From assembly GCA_017305815.1 (NCBI GenBank), contig JAFKJZ010000453.1, positions 1 to 9,909 on the forward strand: a stretch of 9,909 nucleotides of DNA, written 5' to 3'. Below are positions 6,423 through 9,909 of this stretch, in pieces (position 1 is the first letter of the stretch; every line of letters begins with the position of its first letter). The notes beneath the pieces are model-generated. The model did no database searches, was not told the DNA's origin, and saw only the letters and a list, made by a program, of their open reading frames with translations. The position numbers were made by a program, and so were the translations under genes. The DNA comes from Hyphomicrobiales bacterium (GTDB lineage Bacteria; Pseudomonadota; Alphaproteobacteria; Rhizobiales; Kaistiaceae).

Positions 6423-6752
6423 TCAGTCGAGGTGGAAGACTTCCTCCATCAGGGACCACCATTCGCCGGGCGCAGCCGAGGCGAGGGGCTGCTGGCAGGG
6501 ACTGGTCTGCCCGAGCCAGGCCTGGATCGCGGGCTCCTTGTCGAGCCGGGCGGCGTCGGCTGGCCAGTCGGCGCCGTGATATTCCCAGTAGCCGAAGAGA
6601 AGGTTCTCCGGCTCGCGCAGGTAGATCGAGTAGTTCTTCACGCCGCAGGCCGAGAGCAGGGCGTTCACCTCGGCCGAGCCCGTGGCGTGCAGCCGCCTGT
6701 ATTCGGCGACCGCCTCCGGCTTGACGCCGATCACCATGGCCATGCGCTGCAT
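6423..6752 (-). CDS. L-rhamnose mutarotase family protein (RhaM-like)
   Basis: This 109-aa cytoplasmic protein belongs to the small dimeric alpha+beta-barrel mutarotase family, which interconverts alpha and beta anomers of L-rhamnose or related sugars such as fucose. Features seen: an N-terminal strand RMAMVIGVKPEAVAEYRRLH with His22 at the position of the family's active-site His, KNYSIYLREPENLLFGYWEY (39-58) supplying the paired Tyr residues, and the C-terminal MEEVFHLD (102-109) that closes most family members. Length is close to the E. coli protein (104 aa). The usual Trp-Trp in the central loop is only partly kept (QAWL, 77-80); a Trp-Trp occurs later at 98-99. ATG 6752 is preceded by AAGGAG with a 10-base spacer. 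It lies downstream of the CUT1 permeases on the same strand, across a 215-base gap with a long inverted repeat, and probably works on the imported sugar. Confidence 0.85.
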   Translation of the reverse strand: MQRMAMVIGVKPEAVAEYRRLHATGSAEVNALLSACGVKNYSIYLREPENLLFGYWEYHGADWPADAARLDKEPAIQAWLGQTSPCQQPLASAAPGEWWSLMEEVFHLD

Positions 6753-6799
6753 TTTTCGTTCACTCCTTCAGGCTGAGGCTATTGCTTACGGCTGGAGGG

Positions 6800-6928
6800 C
6801 CCTCACCCCAAGCCTCTCCCGCAAGCGAGTGAGGGAGTAGGCCAGCGCTGGTTCTTGCATTGGCCCGGACTTGATGAGTGTCACCAGCAGTAGCCCTCGC
6901 CCGCTTGCGGGAGAGGGTAGGGTGAGGG
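6800..6928. repeat. Long imperfect inverted repeat, possible small non-coding mobile element
   Basis: Arms at 6800-6827 and 6902-6928 are inverted copies of each other with a few differences. The inner parts, cctctcccgcaagcg and cgcttgcgggagagg, match perfectly over 15 bases, and the ends ccctcaccc / gggtgaggg match perfectly. About 74 unrelated bases lie between the arms. The left end closely resembles 238-258, so this is another copy of the dispersed element. As RNA it would fold into a strong stem 40 bases after the permease stop, so it may reduce read-through to the mutarotase gene or protect the upstream mRNA. Transposition is unproven. Confidence 0.65.
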
Positions 6929-6967
6929 GCTGGCTAGGAGCAAAGGGCGTGGGCTGCGCCCGCTAGC

Positions 6968-7801
6968 TCACCCCTTCACGGCGCCGACGGCGATGCCGTT
7001 GACGATCTGGCGCTGGAAGATGACGTAGATGATGACGATCGGCGCGGCGGCGAGGCAGATGCCGGCCGCGAGCAGCGGCACGTTGGTGGTGTATTCGCCC
7101 CGCAGCGCGGCGATGCCGACCATCAGCGTGCGCTGGTCCTGCAGCACGAGCAGCGAGATCAGCACGTCGTTCCAGCAATAGAGCGTGTTGAGGATGCCGA
7201 GCGTCAGCAGGGCCGGTTTTCCCATCGGCAGCATGATGTGCCACCAGACCTTCACGAGGCTGGCGCCGTCGATCTGCGCCGCCTCGAACAGCTCGCGCGG
7301 CAGGCGGGCGTAGAAGGCGGTCATCAGGTAGACGCTGAAGGGCAGGAAGAACGCCGTGTAGGCGATGATCAGGCCCGGCCGGCTGTCGACCAGGTGCAGG
7401 CCGATCATGGTGCGGTAGAACGGCACCAGCACCACCTGCACCGGGATCATCAGCGACACGAGGATGGTGATGAAGATGATCTTGCGGCCGCGGAAGCGCA
7501 GGATCGCCAGCGCGAAGCCGGCCATCGAGGCGACGACGAGCAGCACCAGCACGGCGCCGACGGTGACGACGACGGAATTGTAGAAATATTCCGACAGCCG
7601 CGACTGGTTCCAGGCCTGGGCGAAATTGGCGAAGGTCGGGTCCGTGGTCAGGCCGAAGCGGTTGAGCACGTAGCCCTTGCGCGTCTTCAGCGCCGCGTTG
7701 ATGGCGAAGAAGACGGGATAGACGGCGGAAAGGGCGAGCAGGGCCATCGGGATCGAGATGATCCAGAGGACGCGCCTCTCGCGGGTTTTGACTTCTGCCA
7801 T
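6968..7801 (-). CDS. Carbohydrate ABC transporter permease, MalG-like (CUT1)
   Basis: This 277-aa inner-membrane subunit forms half of the sugar channel together with the MalF-like partner. Membrane segments lie at about 12-34, 76-100, 108-128, 143-163, 196-217 and 241-263. The cytoplasmic EAA loop that docks on the ATPase is clear: LFEAAQIDGASLVKVWWHIMLP (171-192) with Glu173, Gly179 and Pro192. The C-terminal end (FQRQIVNGIAVGAVKG) is the usual MalG-type ending. ATG 7801 lies 7 bases after the MalF-like stop, and its GAGG ribosome site overlaps that stop (TGAGGG), so translation is probably coupled. No ATPase gene follows on this strand before the mutarotase. Substrate cannot be read from the permease. 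Confidence 0.95.
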   Translation of the reverse strand: MAEVKTRERRVLWIISIPMALLALSAVYPVFFAINAALKTRKGYVLNRFGLTTDPTFANFAQAWNQSRLSEYFYNSVVVTVGAVLVLLVVASMAGFALAILRFRGRKIIFITILVSLMIPVQVVLVPFYRTMIGLHLVDSRPGLIIAYTAFFLPFSVYLMTAFYARLPRELFEAAQIDGASLVKVWWHIMLPMGKPALLTLGILNTLYCWNDVLISLLVLQDQRTLMVGIAALRGEYTTNVPLLAAGICLAAAPIVIIYVIFQRQIVNGIAVGAVKG

Positions 7802-7808
7802 GGCGCCC

Positions 7809-8738
7809 TCAGATGCTCGCGTTGCGGGACATGATGCGGATCTGGATGGCGGCGAGGCCCCCCATCATCAGGAAGAGCACCATCGAGATCGCGCTCGCAT
7901 AGCCGGGCCGGTTCATCTTGCCCTGTTCGAGCCAGATCAGGAATTCCGGCAGGATGGTCGAGGTGCCGGGGCCGCCGGCGGTGAGCACGTAGATCAGCCC
8001 GAACATCGAGGTCAGCATGCCGATCGTGGTGACGACGGCGGCGAATTCGATGATCGGCCGGATCGACGGGATGACGATGTACCACCAGGTCTGCGTCAGC
8101 TTGGCGCCGTCGAGCTTCGCCGCCTCCAGCATGTCGGAGGGCACCGTCGACAGGCCGGCGATGAAGATCAGCAGGCTCATGCCGAAGGTCGACCAAAGCT
8201 GCACGGCGATCAGGCTGAACAGAGCCGTAGAGGAATTGCCGAGCCAGTCGACGGCCGAGAAGCCGAGCGCCTTCAGGAACAGGTTGAACGACCCGTCATA
8301 GCGCAGCAGCACGTTGAAGATGGCGCCGACGATGACCGAGGAGAGCACGGCCGGGAAGAAATAGACGGCGCGGAACAGCTTGCCGCCCGGCACGCCTTGG
8401 TGGATCAGGATCGCCAGCACCAGCGGCAGGCCGATCCAGATCGGCAGCGTCGCGAGCAGGATCAGCATGTTGACCAGGCTGTCGAGGAAGACCGGGTCGT
8501 GGGCGATGCCGATATAGTTGTCGAGGCCGACGAAGCGCGGCGCCGACATGCCGTCATAGTCGGTGAAGGAATAGCCGAGGCCCCAGATCAGCGGGACGAT
8601 GCGGAACACGACGACGAGCGCCAGCGCCGGCAGCACGAACAGATAGGCGAAGCGTTCGACGCTGCGGCTGCCGGGATCGGCATGCGCGGCGGCGGCCTTG
8701 CGGCGCTTTGCGTCCGTTGCGGTCAGGGTCTCGGTCAT
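7809..8738 (-). CDS. Carbohydrate ABC transporter permease, MalF-like (CUT1)
   Basis: This 309-aa inner-membrane subunit pairs with the MalG-like protein. The start is ATG 8738 (MTETLTATDAK), with GAGG 6 bases upstream; an upstream in-frame ATG at 8792 would add 18 unlikely Pro/Arg-rich residues and lacks a site. A basic cytoplasmic N-terminus (about 1-29) is followed by membrane segments near 30-56, 88-112, 123-145, 173-196, 230-254 and 283-303. The EAA loop MLEAAKLDGAKLTQTWWYIVIP (203-224) carries Glu205, Gly211 and Pro224. It has no large periplasmic P2 insert, unlike E. coli MalF, which is normal for short CUT1 permeases. It follows the binding-protein gene after 273 bases of stem-loops and is 7 bases from the next permease. 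Confidence 0.95.
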   Translation of the reverse strand: MTETLTATDAKRRKAAAAHADPGSRSVERFAYLFVLPALALVVVFRIVPLIWGLGYSFTDYDGMSAPRFVGLDNYIGIAHDPVFLDSLVNMLILLATLPIWIGLPLVLAILIHQGVPGGKLFRAVYFFPAVLSSVIVGAIFNVLLRYDGSFNLFLKALGFSAVDWLGNSSTALFSLIAVQLWSTFGMSLLIFIAGLSTVPSDMLEAAKLDGAKLTQTWWYIVIPSIRPIIEFAAVVTTIGMLTSMFGLIYVLTAGGPGTSTILPEFLIWLEQGKMNRPGYASAISMVLFLMMGGLAAIQIRIMSRNASI

Positions 8739-8809
8739 CGCGGGCCTCGGGTCAATGCAACGCGGCCTCATCTCGCGGGGAGGTGGGCGCAACTCTGTCG
8801 GGGGAAGCG

Positions 8810-8980
8810 GCGTCGCCCGCTGGCGACGCTCGATGTCGGGAGGCGGAGCCGCATCCTCGACCTTCCCCGGAGGGAGAGGTCGGACCGATGGTCGCGCGAG
8901 GGATCAGGCCCTCGCCGGATGGCTCCCCGAACCCTCGCTCGCCGGACCGCCTTCGACCTCTCCCGACGGGAGAGGTGAAG
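8810..8980 (-). promoter_or_regulatory. Stem-loop cluster between binding-protein and permease genes
   Basis: Four stem-loops lie within the 273-base spacer: 8951-8980 (10-bp perfect stem), 8896-8915 (7-bp, gcgaggg/ccctcgc), 8858-8882 (10 pairs with one mismatch) and 8810-8829 (8-bp, gcgtcgcc/ggcgacgc, 4-base loop). In many binding-protein-dependent operons hairpins at this place stabilise the binding-protein mRNA and lower permease output; that role is inferred here. No coding sequence is supported in the spacer, and no T-run marks an intrinsic terminator. Confidence 0.5.
8951..8980. repeat. REP-like palindrome, second copy of the 376-398 unit
   Basis: The arms acctctcccg (8956-8965) and cgggagaggt (8967-8976) are perfect inverted copies, flanked by cttc and gaag that also pair across one bulged base. 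It equals the unit at 376-398 apart from the loop, including the trailing tgaag. A diverged relative is at 8858-8882. Confidence 0.6.
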
Positions 8981-9011
8981 GGCGGAAGCCTGCGATCGGC
9001 GAAGGCGGAGC

Positions 9012-9909
9012 TTACTTCTTCTTGGCCTGGGCCTGGACTTCGTCGAGGCGGGCGACGGCCTTGTCGACGGTGGTCTCGCCGGTGAAGAGCATCTGGCTCT
9101 GGCGATGCCATTCCTCGGTCTCGGCCGTGGAGGTGTTGTTGTGCAGCAGCGGCACGCCGTCCGAGAGCGAGCCGAGCACGACCTTGGCCGAGGGGCTCTC
9201 GACCTTCGACGTGTCGACGGCCGTATCCGAGGGAACCGCGCCGGCCGCCTCGAAGAACACCTGCATGTTGGGGGTGTCTGCGAAGCTCTTGGCGAGCGCG
9301 ACGGCGAGGTCCTGGTTCGGCGAGAACTTTGTCACGGCGTAGCCGATGCCGCCGGCGAGCGGCATGCGCAGCTTGTCATAGGCGGCCGGGGTGACCGGCG
9401 GCAGCACGAAGACGCCGACATTCTGCGGCTCCAGGAATTCGTCGAATTCCTTCCAGTGGGCGACGTCCGACAGCAGGCCGATCGTGTTGGCGTTCTCGCC
9501 GCGCTCGAAGCTCTGGTATTCGTCCATGAACTTGGCGGTCGAGTTGGCGCCCTCGGCGTACCAGCCGTCCTTCTGGGTATCGACCCACTTCTGGACGATC
9601 GCCTTGATTTCCGGGCTCGACCACTTGAGGTCGCCGGTCGTCCAGGCAGCCTGCTGCTCTGCCGTGAGCGCGTTGGCGGCCGCGGCGGAGTAGAAGAAGT
9701 CGGCGCCGTAGCCTTCCTTGTTGCCGAGGGCGAAGCAGGTGGTGCCGGCTGCCTTCAGCTTGGCGCAGATAGCCTCCAGATCGGCCCAGGTCTTGGGCGT
9801 CGCTTCCGGATCGAGGCCGGCCTTCTTGTAGAGTTCCTTGTTGTAGTAGACGGCGAGGCCCTGGATCGAGATCGGCACCGCGTAGACGCTGCCGTCGGCG
9901 CCGGCGAAC
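9012..9909 (-). CDS. Sugar ABC transporter substrate-binding protein, family 1 (partial, 3' part)
   Basis: The frame runs open to the right edge of the window and ends TAA at 9012-9014, giving about 298 residues of a protein that is usually near 400-430. The missing N-terminus would hold the export signal and first lobe. Visible features typical of CUT1 family-1 binding proteins are the ADGSVYAVPISIQGLAVYYN segment, then LYKKAGLD, PKTWADLEAICAKLKAAG, the aromatic-rich ligand region (DFFYSAAAANAL, DGWYAEGANSTA), AGGIGYAV (hinge/lobe crossing) and the C-terminal helices to AQAKKK. A GTG near the edge (9878) is internal, not a start. The protein captures the sugar in the periplasm and delivers it to the two permeases downstream. 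The nearby mutarotase hints at a deoxysugar, but the binding site alone does not settle this. Confidence 0.92.
   Translation of the reverse strand, partial: FAGADGSVYAVPISIQGLAVYYNKELYKKAGLDPEATPKTWADLEAICAKLKAAGTTCFALGNKEGYGADFFYSAAAANALTAEQQAAWTTGDLKWSSPEIKAIVQKWVDTQKDGWYAEGANSTAKFMDEYQSFERGENANTIGLLSDVAHWKEFDEFLEPQNVGVFVLPPVTPAAYDKLRMPLAGGIGYAVTKFSPNQDLAVALAKSFADTPNMQVFFEAAGAVPSDTAVDTSKVESPSAKVVLGSLSDGVPLLHNNTSTAETEEWHRQSQMLFTGETTVDKAVARLDEVQAQAKKK

Noticed and set aside
6177..6462. Two overlapping minus-strand frames of 77 and 93 codons between the mutarotase and the small membrane-protein gene
   Set aside because: No ribosome sites, no hydrophobic or domain pattern, and they conflict with each other. 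One also overlaps the end of the mutarotase.
7758..8978. Plus-strand open frame of 406 codons opposite the MalF-like permease
   Set aside because: Low-complexity Asp/Gln/His/Arg-rich antisense translation of membrane helices; no ribosome site and no domain.
8752..9111. Minus-strand 119-codon frame spanning the binding-protein/permease spacer
   Set aside because: It overlaps the end of the binding-protein gene out of frame and runs through the hairpins; Pro/Arg/Gly-rich without motifs.
1..9909. Defence island, prophage, transposase or other novel multi-gene system
   Set aside because: I found no nuclease, helicase, integrase, transposase, toxin-antitoxin or retron-like signal on either strand. 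The genes belong to known families for transport, signalling and metabolism.

Overview
This GC-rich window looks like an alphaproteobacterial chromosome, most likely Hyphomicrobiales (Rhizobiales). The grounds are strong GC bias at third codon positions, a PleD-like regulator beside a hybrid kinase, a CUT1 sugar ABC transporter, and intergenic palindromes of the CCCTCACCCC / CCTCTCCC type that are common in that order. This placement is inference from style, not from a marker gene. All complete genes lie on the minus strand; only the truncated gene at the left edge is on the plus strand.

Left edge (1-1860): the C-terminal end of an HSL-type alpha/beta hydrolase on the plus strand converges on a minus-strand pair, an SDR oxidoreductase followed by a GNAT acetyltransferase. 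The convergent gap (226-418) holds two palindromic elements that could end transcription from both sides.

Signalling block (1973-6167): in transcription order there is a small predicted membrane protein whose reading frame is broken by an apparent 1-nt shift. Next comes a 948-aa membrane-bound hybrid histidine kinase (polytopic sensor, DHp/CA, two receiver domains, HPt, extra helical tail), then a 313-aa REC-GGEEF diguanylate cyclase. The kinase stop and cyclase start overlap as TTGA, and an in-frame stop 12 codons upstream leaves TTG as the only usual start codon. The likely circuit is membrane sensing, an internal His-Asp-Asp-His relay, phosphorylation of the cyclase receiver, and c-di-GMP synthesis.

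Sugar-uptake block (6423-9909): a partial family-1 solute-binding protein (start outside the window) is followed by two MalF/MalG-like permeases and then a small L-rhamnose mutarotase-family protein. Together they suggest uptake and anomer conversion of a sugar, possibly a deoxyhexose such as rhamnose or fucose (inference). No ABC ATPase is present in the window. The gap between binding protein and permease holds four stem-loops, and the gap between permease and mutarotase holds a long inverted repeat. Both gaps share sequence with the palindromes at the left edge.

I do not see a defence system, CRISPR, transposase, tRNA or rRNA. Most of the window is ordinary. The points most worth checking are the frameshifted small gene, the TTGA-coupled kinase/cyclase pair with a degenerate I-site, the kinase's membrane sensor, and the dispersed palindromes.
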